Source: Isoetes taiwanensis (taxonomy: Eukaryota > Streptophyta > Lycopodiopsida > Isoetales > Isoetaceae). Taken from it: 64,000 nt of DNA. Below, piece after piece: positions 32,437-42,260 of this stretch. The DNA is taken from contig JAJEKV010000061.1 of NCBI GenBank assembly GCA_021234155.1, forward strand, positions 5,510,653-5,574,652. The letters are read 5' to 3'. The notes beneath the pieces were generated by a model that searched no databases, was not told the origin of the DNA, and worked only from the letters and a program-made list of their open reading frames with translations. Positions within the stretch are counted from its first letter, which is position 1. The number at the start of each line of letters is the position of its first letter. A program made the position numbers and the translations under genes.

Positions 32437-33300
32437 AAAAATTGCTCGGATGTGTCGTTCGAAATGTTATGTGTCGTGCATCATCTGTGTTTGTTTTTCT
32501 GTTAGCGACAGTTGTAGTGTACGGTAAGGATAAGATAAGGATGGCTTTTAAGATTAGCCAAGATAGGACTGATTCTCCGCTGCAAATTGGGCCAATCTCT
32601 GAAGATTCTAGCACGGCAGATTTTCTGCTGCCAGATTGCCACAGTCTGCAGACAAATTGCGGTTCTACATGTAAATCGTTTTGTGGTTTTCTGTAGGTAT
32701 AAATAGGCATAGATTGCCCAAACTTTTTCAATTCATTCACCGTGAGATGATTCATAGACGGCGCGGGTTCATATAAGTAAGGTATGTCGCCTGTAAATTC
32801 TCTTGCTTTTCTTTGATTCTGTGTACTTGGAGTTACTGTTTAGCCCTTCAGCTTTTCTTTCGAGATTCATAGGTTCATGAGAAGCAAAGCTATAGCGGCC
32901 TCAGGCTTACGCTGTTCTTGAAATCTGAGCTTTGCTCTGCGGCTGTAAACTGTGGTAGGTGTTGGCGTTGCTAGCTGCTTTTGTTACACCAACAAGTACT
33001 ATTGAATGAACGAGGTATTTCTTAATCCATTGTAATTTTCTATTGGATGCATTCAAGCACTTGCGGAATATCTAGTAGTGTTGCATGTAATTTTTGTGCT
33101 GCATATTCACAGGACGTCCAGAACCAACAAACTTCTAACCTAGTAATCGAAGGGTGTATTGAGGTATACCTGGTGAAGTGTCAAGCATCCATATACTAAA
33201 TAAAAACTTACCTGAACGCTGAAGAACAAGAAACCTGGCCTCTCTTTAAAAAAGCATCAATTTTCCTACCTTCAAACAATAGTCTGCTGTCTCAGCTGCC
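32437..33300 (+). promoter_or_regulatory. Possible promoter and 5' exon of an unidentified gene
   Basis: 'tataaatag' (32698-32706) is a good TATA box. About 80 bp downstream, 'catataagtaag|gtatgtcg' could be a leader-exon donor. No coding exon can be attached with confidence. The open frame 32442-32696 has no recognised domain. Confidence 0.3.
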
Positions 33301-34377
33301 CAAGATGATGGAAGGCCTTCCCCAGAATCCATTGTTGAGCATGTTGAGCATGCACGTATTCCCAGTTGTTCCACAGCTTGGACCATATGTGGACGCCCTG
33401 CTTCCGCAAAACACGTTACCTGGATTTATGTTTCAAATGATGACTTGCAAAAGAATGAAAAAAGAGAAAGCATACAGGTCATGAGAACCAATTTAATGTA
33501 AACAAATAAGAAGATAAAACCACTTGGCTGTTGGGTTGATATCCATCACGGTGATGACATTAATCACATAGAGAGCTTGAGGATTCTAAAATTTTTTCTA
33601 CACAAAGAATGTTCAGATGTATTTTTCTACTTCCAGCATATTAGTTATCCGAGTGCAAAAAACAAATGTTACATGCCCTTTATGAAAGCAATATAGATTA
33701 TCTATTGAAGTACATCATGGTTATCTACCATACAGATCCACATGGGTTCATTTGGTACAATGTGCAACACAAAATGCACAACACTATGCATCTCCATGAA
33801 ATGATTATGCTAGTATAAAAGGAGTCCTTCAAGTAGGAAGGTACAGTTAAAAAGGCATGATAAAACTAATGAGAAGGATAGATGAAGAAAAAGATATAAG
33901 GATAAATCATAAGTTACCCCAGAGTGTATAAGCTCTAGACCACATAAGAAAGTAGAGATGTATGAGTATGCTTCAGTCATGTTTGATTCATATGGCCAAA
34001 TGCGCTTGTGTAGCCATGTCAACAGGTCTACATCGTCTGCTATGCCACGTCCCAGCTGTTGAGAAGTATGAACATGAGTGTTAAGGATTCTTGAACAAGT
34101 GAAGAAATAAAGGTTAAACAAAACCTCAGGGGCCTACCAATTAAATAATTTTTAGGACCATACAGGTCGATTTCTTTTGTTATGTACCCACTAGCCATAT
34201 TTAAGCGGATGCAGCATTGAAGCACATGTGATTATCAAAGACATTTCTATTTGCAAACTTAGTATTAGACCTTTTTGGCTAAAGATTCACAGACGAATTC
34301 TCAAAGATGTCTAGAATTGAGATCTATTCGACTTAGCACAAAACTTCTTTTGCAGCGGGTTGGAAAAGAGAAATGTT
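33301..34377. other. Spacer, no supported gene
   Basis: AT-rich. A short forward frame about 33290-33480 ('AAQDDGRPSPESIVEHVEHA') reads like a possible exon but has no known family. Reverse frames 33810-34225 lack motifs. Confidence 0.4.
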
Positions 34378-34401
34378 CGCGGCGGCCGCAAGGCCGCCGC
34401 G
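34378..34401. repeat. Perfect GC hairpin in AT-rich DNA
   Basis: CGCGGCGGCC, a 4-nt loop GCAA, then GGCCGCCGCG: a 10-bp perfect stem with a GNRA-type loop sequence. No U-run follows and no gene adjoins it. Confidence 0.85.
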
Positions 34402-34436
34402 ATAAATTTCTTGTTGTATTAATTATTTGCATACAC

Positions 34437-34518
34437 ATGTTGCTTGTTTTATAATTATCTGCCTAATATTACATGTGTCTTGTTTTATAATTATTTGCCT
34501 AATATTATTGTATCATTC
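34437..34518. repeat. 41-bp tandem duplication
   Basis: 'cttgttttataattat(c/t)tgcctaatatta' occurs twice in tandem. Confidence 0.8.
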
Positions 34519-35493
34519 TTTTAGTCTTGCTTGGAGCTTCAACTTACGGGTCTCCTATTTGGAGCAAATATCTATGACTTTAACTATCTAAAACTTGGTG
34601 CTTCAAACAATCTGAATTCACTATGTGGAACTTGTTAATTGCGACTTCTTGCCTCAGCCTTCCAAGAAATATTCCAACTAAAATCATAATCAGGTAGTTG
34701 ATGTAAGAATTCATGTACACATCACTGCAAGCACATAGAATAGAGCATAGGGAGGGTGCCCTTCTTTCATCCACTCCCCTTCAATGACCCACTTTTCGAC
34801 CCTTAATAGTCTATTTTTTACCTTTTGATAGCTCACTTTTGCCCCCTTCTTTCACTCACTCCACCCTTTGATAGGTCATTTTTGCCCTCAATAGCCCACT
34901 TGCATGGTCTATTAATGGGCACTTGTGGTTCAATGAAGATCAATTGTGAGTATTTTGTGGTCCATTGGAGGGCTTTTGATGCTCCATTGAAGCAGATTTG
35001 GGGTTTGTTCATGTCAAAACTACCATATAAATTAAAATCTTTATAGCAACCTTCCAATTTGTCAAAACGACTCATGCTTAGTATCAATTGAAAGTTAAAA
35101 CATTGAAATTTCATAATATTCTCCCAAAATAGGAGATTAAAAAAAACCCCATCATAATAAAGTTTTTTCACTTAAGTGGGTGGTTTATGGCACCCGCCCC
35201 TACGTCTGTTATGTTTTTCTTCCATAGGTATAGGGTGCCACAAATTGAATATTCTATTGGTATCTGGTAATGGCGAAAGAAGCTTGCAGCTAGTAGCCAT
35301 CAGTGGACTCATAGGAAATGCACAAGAGTTTCACTCTTCAAATTATTTGAAAAAAGTTTGTAAGCTGGTTGGTAGAGCCAAGAGTTTCACTTCGGCCTGA
35401 TATTGATGAAGTAATAATCCATGGAAATGCATATCACAAAATCATCGTCACCATGATCTCATGTTCCATACTGACAAACCAAAACTGTAACAG
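34519..35493. other. Spacer, no supported gene
   Basis: 'gcccccttctttcactcact' and similar C/T-rich phrases near 34750-34880 resemble 54465-54540. Otherwise featureless. Confidence 0.4.
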
Positions 35494-35616
35494 GTTGGTG
35501 AAAGGGGCATCCAACTTTTAGGTGGCCAAAAGCAGAGAATAGCAATTGCAAGAGCAATGCTGAAAAGCCGTTCAATTCTTCTTCTTGATGAAGCGACTAG
35601 TGCAATTCCAGCATAG
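35494..35616 (+). pseudogene. ABC transporter nucleotide-binding-domain exon fragment
   Basis: 40 open codons read '[20 protein letters not shown]' then '[12 protein letters not shown]' and a stop. This is the ABC signature (LSGGQ, here LLGGQ) and Walker B of an ABCB-type (MDR/TAP) transporter. It follows a good acceptor 'ctgtaacag'. The D-loop (usually SALD) reads 'SAIPA' and is cut by TAG at 35614. No Walker A exon was found nearby. It is a lone relic exon, or an exon of a gene broken by the Copia insertion 115 bp downstream. Confidence 0.65.
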
Positions 35617-35730
35617 GAATGGGATGTATTCTAATTTATCTTTTCTTTGTATTTGCAGGACACAACTATGACACGAACCCAAAGGCAAAGCAAATTCTTG
35701 GCGCCTATTGAAGTTAAATGCACCAGAACG

Positions 35731-35899
35731 TGTTGAACATTAGCCTCTGCATGTCGTGTCTATATTCCAAGTCCTGGAGTCGTGTCTTTTGGCAAAGTCA
35801 TGTCTGTTCATATGCTATATCATGTACCACGGTGAGCAAGATTCTCACCATTCCTATATCTATGTCCATTCTTCTGCTGTCTATCTCTGTTATTTCACA
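35731..35899 (+). repeat. Copia 5' LTR
   Basis: 169 bp, TGTTGAACATTAGCC...TTATTTCACA. It is shorter than the 3' LTR by a small deletion near 'catgtgtctatattcc..tcatcgatcc'. Confidence 0.85.
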
Positions 35900-36099
35900 T
35901 GGTATCAGAGCCTGCCGGCCATTGAAGATTCTGGGAGCATATTTGGAGCAACAATTCAAGCCGTGGACACATCTTTTCCTGGGCTAAGTGCATTAAGCCT
36001 AAGGCGGCTGGTGGCCTTGGAATGTTGGACTTCCGTCTGCAAAGCCAGGTCATGATTTCAAAGTTCATTTAGAGGCTCCTCCTTGGTAAAGATGACTCT

Positions 36100-37191
36100 C
36101 CTGGCTTAAGGTTGGTGTGGCAATCACTTCTGCAGTGTCTCCCCTTTCACAAGACAACTATCAAGCCTAGTCTCCCATGGGCCTTGTTGTATCCTCTGCA
36201 TCCATATCCAAATGCTTCCCCATTCCTTAAAGGTCTACTTGCTTCCTGGGATGCGGTTAGATGTTTATTCCATGTTAATCCCCAAGCTTGTGCTTCATTG
36301 TCAATGTCATGCTGGTGGCTTCCTCTGCAAGGTATGCATGATCAGCAGCCTTTATGTGCACTTGTACATCAAAAGACCCAATGACGTTGGCGGCTAGCTG
36401 GGGTTTTAACGATTGCAGCTTGGTATGATTCTGGTCATCTTTTGTCATGGAAGGCTTTTCAGATGAGATTTCTGTTATACAGATGGGATCGGCAAATCTG
36501 GGCTGAGGTGGCTGATTTTTTGCCATCCATTGTGCAGCAATCTCAGGTTGATGTGCCTATTTGGATATGTGATGCACGTCTTAAGCCAGAAAAGTTTGTT
36601 TCTTCCACGTACAGGTTGCTTTTAAATTGTGAGCCTCTTCCCCCATCCCAGCACTGGCATCTTCAGGTTCCTCAACCATAGTGGAAAAGTGTTTGGATGT
36701 GGACATGGGATAAATTGCTCCACCCTAAAGTGTCAGCATTGCGATGGCAAATTCTCCATAGATGTGTTCGAGTAAATGTCTTGGTTCACAAGATGAACCC
36801 TAGAGTCTCAGATCATTGCCCTCTCTGTGGCCAACGTGTTGAAACTATTGAACACTGCTTCTTCTTGTGCGATCATCTACGGCTTGCTTGGGAGTGGTTG
36901 TTCACTCTTTTCAGTGTGTCTCTTACTAGCCAGGAGATCCTACTTGCACTTTATCCCCCTGTTTGGCCTAACTTGCATAAGCGGGCATTTCATCTTGCTT
37001 CTAGTTGGATTTTGTGGTCTATCTGGCAGAGGCGACGTTTGTGTATTTTCCAAGGTGCACACATCTCTAATCAGCAGCTTCTCCGTTGTGCTCAGCAGAA
37101 GACCACTAAAGCTTATTGTTGCTCATCTCTAGCTGATGATAAAAAAGAGATAATTTGGCAGACGTATTTACGGTGTTCTTCTTATGCATAG
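36100..37191 (+). pseudogene. Plant LINE ORF2 C-terminus with zf-RVT domain
   Basis: The last open frame (36697-37191, 164 codons) has 'WDKLLHPKVSALRWQILH' then 'CPLCGQRVETIEHCFFLCDH' (about residues 42-61) and 'ASSWILWSIWQRRRLCIFQG'. This is the zf-RVT module found after the reverse transcriptase in plant LINEs, with the CPLC and H-C ligands intact. Upstream, frames at 36112-36384 and 36442-36681 carry the preceding linker. A stop at 36679 and frameshifts break it. Confidence 0.8.
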
Positions 37192-37253
37192 ACGGGTGTT
37201 TTTGCCTGGTTGGGTCAGCTTATCCACTAGGGTTTTATTCCTGTCTGTGTATT

Positions 37254-37331
37254 TTTTTTTTTTTTGAAGAATATAAGAATATATTAAACCACTAGAATGC
37301 GATCAAGTACAATGATAAGTGTGGTGCTAAG
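37254..37331 (-). mobile_element. 78-bp LINE 3' end inserted in a LINE
   Basis: A T-run followed by 'gaagaatataagaatatatt' is flanked by the exact 17-bp duplication 'attcctgtctgtgtatt' (37237-37253 and 37332-37348). On the reverse strand it ends 'ttcttcaaaaaaaaaaa', close to the host LINE's 'gtccttcaaaa'. It is an extremely 5'-truncated insertion. Confidence 0.85.
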
Positions 37332-37611
37332 ATTCCTGTCTGTGTATTGTGTATTGTGCCTTTGTTCTTGTCAATAAAAAGTGCCTCACGTCCTTCAAAA
37401 AAAAAAAAACATCTTTTCAAGAACAAGAAATCAAGGTTTGAAATCATAGAAGCTTCTAATTTCCTTTAAGCTTTCTTGTTTGCCCAACCAGGTCACGGCT
37501 TGCTTGGCCTTCGTGCCAACGACCTTGTCCTTGGTAGGTCTTGGTACAATCTAGGTGGAGACTCTTTAAGCAAAGGATATAAAAAGAGAAGAAGATCTTG
37601 GTGGATTATAT

Positions 37612-38275
37612 ATGGCAATTTCTGGTGCAACTGGTAATTATTCAGTTCTATCTCTTGCAACAGTGGAAAATTTTGATGGAGGTAAATTTTATATTTGGAA
37701 GATTCGTATCATTTCTTTGTTGCTAGAAAAAGATTTGGTTAAGATTGTAGATGGCACATAAATTAAACCTACAGATGCCGATGCTGCAACTAAGTGGGAG
37801 CTAAAAGATGCTAAAGCCAGAGCTATTCTTCAACAATGCTTGAGTGATAATCTCGCACCAACGGTGATTGCTTTTGCAACTGCGAAAGAAATATGGGACT
37901 TCCTAAATAGCATTTATAGGGATAAAGGGAAGTCAATGTAGTTAGTTTTGTAAGCGAATATAATGCCTTAGCATCCATAGGCTCTCTAATTGGTGATGAT
38001 GAAGGAGTGGCTATACTTCTTAAAGATTTACCACAAGTCTTTGATACTTTATCATATAATTTGCTAAGTAACAAAGCTTTGACGCCTCATGATGTAATTC
38101 AAGCTTTGCTTAAGGAGGATGTAAGACAGAAAACAAAAGAAGGGCCATCAGAAATCATCCCAGAAGAAAAAGAATTTGCTATTATTGCAAGAAGCCAGGT
38201 CACGTGGTTGCTGTTTGTCTAGAAAAAAAGAAAGAAGACAAAGAGCCAAGAGGAATTGGATATAAGTTGTTTTAG
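37612..38275 (+). pseudogene. Copia gag with zinc knuckle, broken
   Basis: ATG 37612 opens 'MAISGATGNYSVLSLATVEN', then 'FDGGKFYIWKIRIISLLLEK' (Copia gag N-terminal domain, DUF4219/UBN2 type). A TAA interrupts at 37759. It continues with 'AKARAILQQCLSDNL', 'AKEIWDFLNSIYRDKG' and, in a shifted frame, 'LLKDLPQVFDTLSYNLLSN'. The end has a CCHC knuckle 'CYYCKKPGHVVAVC' (about 38178-38219). Stop 38273-38275. The protein would coat element RNA. No pol follows. Confidence 0.8.
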
Positions 38276-38396
38276 ACTAAGTGGAATCTCAGTGGGTCTG
38301 CGTGAATGTCTATGTGTTAAGTTCTGTGTGGTTCTTACTGATCAACAGTAGTTCATAAGTTTGTCAATTATATATGGACATTTGAGGCTGTGGAAG

Positions 38397-38580
38397 TGTT
38401 GAAGATTAGCCTCTGCATGTCCATGTGTCTATATTCCATGTCATCGATCCAGTCCTGGAGTCGTGTCTTTTGGCACAGTCATGCCTGTTCATATGCTATA
38501 TCATCTACTGCAATGAGCAGGATTCTCACCATTCCTATATCTATATCCATTCTTCTGATGTCTATCTCTGTTATTTCACA
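38397..38580 (+). repeat. Copia 3' LTR
   Basis: 184 bp, TGTTGAAGATTAGCC...TTATTTCACA. It is preceded by a moderately purine-rich 'gaggctgtggaag', the possible polypurine tract. Confidence 0.85.
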
Positions 38581-39060
38581 GGACAGCCCTTCTTTACAGT
38601 AAGCGCAGTGGGAGCAATGTTTTCTAGGGTTGTTGCACCTGTATTTGCCTACCTTATAGCCTCAAACCAACTCTAATCGCTATGTCAACTCTAATCGCTT
38701 TTTCAGAAAAAAATAAACAACATCTACACCGTCCTCCTTGCAACTATTGGGCTGCAACAGAAACCTGAAGATGTACACGTGTCAATGCCCAGAAATGCAT
38801 CCCTCGACGGTGGAGGATTCGAACCTCCAGGGCAAAGTGCCCGGCTCCAGCCCACCCAGCATAGAGCCATTGAAGCAATTTTGCACACATAAAGGAACAG
38901 ACGGCGATATATCTTATGATTTCGGTCCATTTTATATCCAGCAGTAGTCCTCTTGATGGTCAACTAATTTCTAACATCAGGGATGAGGAATTTCTTGGAT
39001 GTTTCAGCTTCAACGATCAAGGAGGAGCGTCCAAATATAGTCATCTATTCTTTTATCTAA
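38581..39060. other. Spacer after the Copia element
   Basis: The forward frame to 38676 ('GQPFFTVSAVGAMFSRVVAP') looks hydrophobic and might be an exon relic. A tRNA T-arm-like 'ggattcgaacctcc' lies at about 38816 (see rejected). No firm feature. Confidence 0.35.
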
Positions 39061-39146
39061 GGTGAAGGCCAAGAATAGGCCATTTCGCCTGGCTCGGGGC
39101 TTGCCAGACCCTTACCAGACGAAATGGCCTGCTCTTGGCCTTTACC
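39061..39146. ncRNA. 86-bp foldback, possible small-RNA precursor
   Basis: Arms 39061-39092 and 39115-39146 pair at 28 of 32 positions around a 22-nt loop; key left-arm bases are 'ggccaagaataggccatttc'. Mismatches are scattered, as in a miRNA precursor, but this could equally be a collapsed MITE. No transcription evidence. Confidence 0.35.
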
Positions 39147-39689
39147 TATTACCCAATTGCTATAGCAGAAAGCAAGATTTGGAATTCCAAACGTAGTCTC
39201 TAGCCTTAATCTGGCTTGCCAAACCGTTCCTTATCTCCAATCCGTGGATTCAGAGGGAACAAAATCCAAGGAATGCCTATTTAGCCTACAGGTGTTTTAA
39301 ATTGAAGCCGTGGTCTGATCAACAAACGACAGCCTGCATCTCGCCGACTAAGCCATTGAAGAATCTCAAAAATTGAATATTAAAATCTTCAAATAAATTG
39401 CAAGGTAATGACAGCGTGCTCCTTCACCGAAATCTGTCCATCTTGCGTGGTTTCAACAGCCAACATGGATCTCCCTTTCTTCCTCCCCTTGCCATAGACT
39501 GCTGGCATGCCTCAGCCAGAAGGACTACATTATGCAGCTTCCCATAAAACTTCCTAAACCAGCAGCTGTTTTAAGCTTGTATGCTGCATCACGCTCAGCA
39601 AAACGCTATTTCGTGGCCATAATTCTTTCACGGATTGGGAACTGTCAACAGAATGTTTCTCTGTGTATTCAAGAGGGTCAGCCGAGGAC
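39147..39689. other. Spacer with a possible exon remnant
   Basis: The forward frame from 39532 reads 'ILSRIGNCQQNVSLCIQEGQ' up to the MITE insertion point at 39690. The family was not recognised. Confidence 0.35.
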
Positions 39690-40207
39690 AGTGTGGGAAT
39701 TCGACATTCCAGAGGGTGTCAAAAGCAAAAAAATGTGTCAAAGAGACATCTTCCGTAGAGAAAATGTGTCAAAAGAGAATTTATAGTTTGATAAAATGCG
39801 TCAAAAGAGACTTCAAGAAAATTTAAATGTGTCATTTGACACACTTAAGAATATTAAGTGTGTCAAAAAAAATTAGAGCCCCAAATACACAAGAGTTGTC
39901 TGTACAAGGCTTAATGTATGTGTATACTTAATAATGCAAGAAGAATTAATATTCAATAGAATTTTTCATTTTCCTTATATTTATATAAACTTATCTTTCA
40001 TAGCAAAATTCATATTGTAATCTTTTTGTTGTAGAATTTCAAATTATTTTCTTCATTTGATAACATAAAAAAAAAGTGTGTCAATGGTGTTCACAACACG
40101 TCAAACGAGACACAAAAAAATTGGAAGTGTGTCAATTGACACATTCAATTTTAAAAAGCGTGTCATAAGAAATACAATAAATAAGTTGAATTTCCCACAC
40201 TGTGTTT
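39690..40207. mobile_element. MITE with subterminal TGTGTCA arrays
   Basis: The left end AGTGTGGGAATTCGAC and the inverse of the right end AGTGTGGGAAATTCAAC form terminal inverted repeats, and the right end carries about five extra bases outside. The flanks share CCGAGGAC (39682-39689 and 40208-40215), an 8-bp target duplication as for hAT. Near both ends 'tgtgtcaaaagag' variants recur at least ten times, on the right partly inverted ('tgtgtcaattgacaca'). No coding. Confidence 0.7.
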
Positions 40208-40450
40208 CCGAGGACCTCCAGATCTATTATGTTTGTTCCATTCTTTTGTAGGTGGATGAAGCAATAGATACTTAAGACCTATGCCCAGACTAACACATAC
40301 CATTGTTAAGTTATATGTTTCTAAATTTTAAAAAAATAAAACCTAAAACATATGCGTTTATGTTGCTTCTGGGCGGCAGAGGACCAATCACGAGACGCCA
40401 TCATGAGACATGAATGAAACATGCTCATATCATGAAATCAGCTGCCGAAA

Positions 40451-40792
40451 TTGGAAATAACCTGTCCAACACCACGTAGCAACCCCGAGACAATTTGGAA
40501 AATCGAATGTCCACATGCCTTTGCTTCGCTCCAATCTCGGCTCCGCTCCATCAAAATTCAACGGACAGCAGCATTGGAAACAAAACAATCACTCGGACGC
40601 CCTAAATTGTCATTGGGAAACGTAATAGCCTCAAACATGAAGATGTACTATGATAGAGATTACCATCGCATGAAAAGGGAGATTGCGAAGTTTTCTATTA
40701 TATTCAGTTGTGTAGGTGGTGGAACTTTCATAGCGTACTTTGTAGTTTGTAGAACAATTCTTTTTCGCCATTGCAGAAGAAAACCTGGATAA
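40451..40792 (+). CDS. Hypothetical protein, one membrane segment (113 codons)
   Basis: The open frame includes 'SNPETIWKIECPHAFASLQS', then 'NMKMYYDRDYHRMKREIAKF' followed by a hydrophobic helix 'SIIFSCVGGGTFIAYFVV' (about residues 82-99). The second half reads like genuine protein, and the start is uncertain. It could be one exon of a larger membrane protein. I do not recognise the family. It lies about 250 bp upstream of the methyltransferase-like fragment, in the same orientation. Confidence 0.35.
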   Translation: MEITCPTPRSNPETIWKIECPHAFASLQSRLRSIKIQRTAALETKQSLGRPKLSLGNVIASNMKMYYDRDYHRMKREIAKFSIIFSCVGGGTFIAYFVVCRTILFRHCRRKPG

Positions 40793-41029
40793 ATTGATAG
40801 CTAAATTACGAGACCACGTGACATAAATAGTCTCATATGCATTTTCCTCCCTTTTTTTGCTCTTTTTAAATCTATAATTTTCATCTATTTCTATTCTCAA
40901 CTCATTAAAATGTATATCAAGTACTTCAAGTACGCAGTTGCAAAGAAATACATATTGAAATTTCCAGCAGTCTTGAAGCCATGGACAGTTATTAGTGGTG
41001 AATCATGCATGTATTCTAGACTGGGCTAG

Positions 41030-41333
41030 TTAGATCGTGAACCACCCATTAAAAAAAGGGAGGTAGAGAATTGCCCATGGTGGCTCGACTTTAAAAAGGG
41101 ATGTATTCCTGAGGAAGAAAATCAGATTTGGGCTGCTAGATTCAAAACAAATTCTAAAGATGAAGATATTGCTAGTGCTACTTCTATGAAAAGAATTCAT
41201 AGTGATGATAGATGAAATGTGCACACAAGAAATATAAAAAAGAAAAAGAAGAAACATTCAATTGTCTAATGAATCAAACCCTGTGCAAATACCTGTAATG
41301 CATATTTTTCATTCAGGGACCTTGCACGACACT
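41030..41333 (+). pseudogene. Left part of the split methyltransferase-like gene
   Basis: The forward frame 41039-41215 reads 'PPIKKREVENCPWWLDFKKG', then 'IPEEENQIWAARFKTNSKDE', and stops at 41213. A second frame, shifted at an A-rich run near 41236, runs open from 41238 to 41333 ('NESNPVQIPVMHIFHSGTL') and is exactly in phase with the coding sequence at 51093 if the ACACT duplication is counted once. No domain is recognised in this N-terminal part; its assignment rests on phase and position. Confidence 0.45.
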
Positions 41334-42208
41334 TGTTGGGGACTTGGAGCTTGTGGAAGAAGAACCCCCAACATACTTCAAGCGAGCAAGACGTCGTGAT
41401 GAAGACTCAGACTAAAAGACATTGTAATCTTGTTTTAATTGTTAAATTGGTGTGTTGAAGATAAGTTAGAAGTAGATATTTTAACGTGTTAAACAAAAGA
41501 CAAGCAAGTAACCTTGAAGTATGTGGAAGGTTTAAAACAAGGCAACAAGGGCACTAAAACAATGCCAACGTAGAAATAATGTTGGGGCTTTAATAAAGTT
41601 CACAAAAATGTACCTTTGTATAACATGCACACAACTATATTAGTGTCCCTATTGCACAAAAATAAAGCAAGATGAAAAAGCAACATAGACATGCAAGGTA
41701 AAAATAAAATGAATGTTTTAAGGGGAAAAGATATGAAACGGTTTTGGGCGTGAAGCGACAGGGGAAGCGGCAGTAAAAGAGGAGAGCGGATTTTCGAGGC
41801 AGTAGAGTTGGAGAATCGATTTAGAGCAGAGACGATTTTTGGCAGAGACGATTCTTGCTCAATTCCATTCTGTATGCATGCAAAGCTTTACCGTGTATTC
41901 CATGTTGATTTTCTCTTGTAATTGAGATTTGGTTACTCGTTTTGAGAATTGGTTTGTAAATCTTGTTTAGAATGATTTGCCGTGCTCTATTTTAAATCCA
42001 TTCTACATTTGCATAATAGGCAATGGAGCAAATTCCTTCCTTGAATATTGACACTGCAAGCATGGGAGAGCTTACAAACTGGATTAATGCATCCTGGGTA
42101 TGTCACTAAATCGTGCATTCAATTCCAATCTCCGGTCTATTAAGTATTTTGATGTCTGTAGATTGTAGGATCTGTGTTATGTGCTAGAGGGGTGACAGAC
42201 CTCTAACA
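41334..42208 (+). repeat. Ty3 element 5' LTR
   Basis: 875 bp, from TGTTGGGGACTTGG to CTCTAACA. The first 27 codons' worth encode 'VGDLELVEEEPPTYFKRA' and end at a TAA near 41415, the equivalent of the third ORF's C-terminus in the 3' LTR. Confidence 0.9.
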
Positions 42209-42260
42209 TGCCGGGGAAGGCATTGAGTGCATCGATTTGTGATAAAATATAATTTCTTTT

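Larger units (their letters stand above)
35979..37408 (+). mobile_element. 5'-truncated poly-A LINE inside the Copia element
   Basis: Bounded by a 10-bp target duplication ACATCTTTTC (35969-35978 and 37409-37418) and ended by 'gtccttcaaaaaaaaaaaaa'. It encodes only the C-terminal part of ORF2 and the 3' UTR. It is the same family as the reversed fragment at 6052-6525, and is itself interrupted by a 78-bp insertion at 37254-37331. Confidence 0.9.
35731..38580 (+). mobile_element. Gag-only Copia-type LTR retrotransposon
   Basis: The 5' LTR (35731-35899) and 3' LTR (38397-38580) share 'TGTTGAA' starts and 'ttatttcaca' ends. The primer-binding site 'tggtatcagagcc' (35900-35912, initiator tRNA-Met) follows the 5' LTR directly. 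The interior holds a gag gene and no protease, integrase or reverse transcriptase. Flanks 'gaacg' and 'ggaca' do not form a clean target duplication. A LINE (35979-37408) is inserted between the primer site and gag. Without it the element is about 1.4 kb, so it must have depended on another element's enzymes. Confidence 0.85.

Noticed and set aside
38775-38880. tRNA-like T-arm ('ggattcgaacctcc') on the reverse strand
   Set aside because: The T-loop sequence and flanking 7 bp fit, but there is no matching acceptor 5' strand, D-arm or anticodon arm at the right distance, so it is not called a tRNA gene.
40451-40792. Assignment of the 113-codon ORF to a named chloroplast membrane protein
   Set aside because: A single hydrophobic helix with basic residues before it is suggestive, but I could not match any family by motif, so it stays hypothetical.
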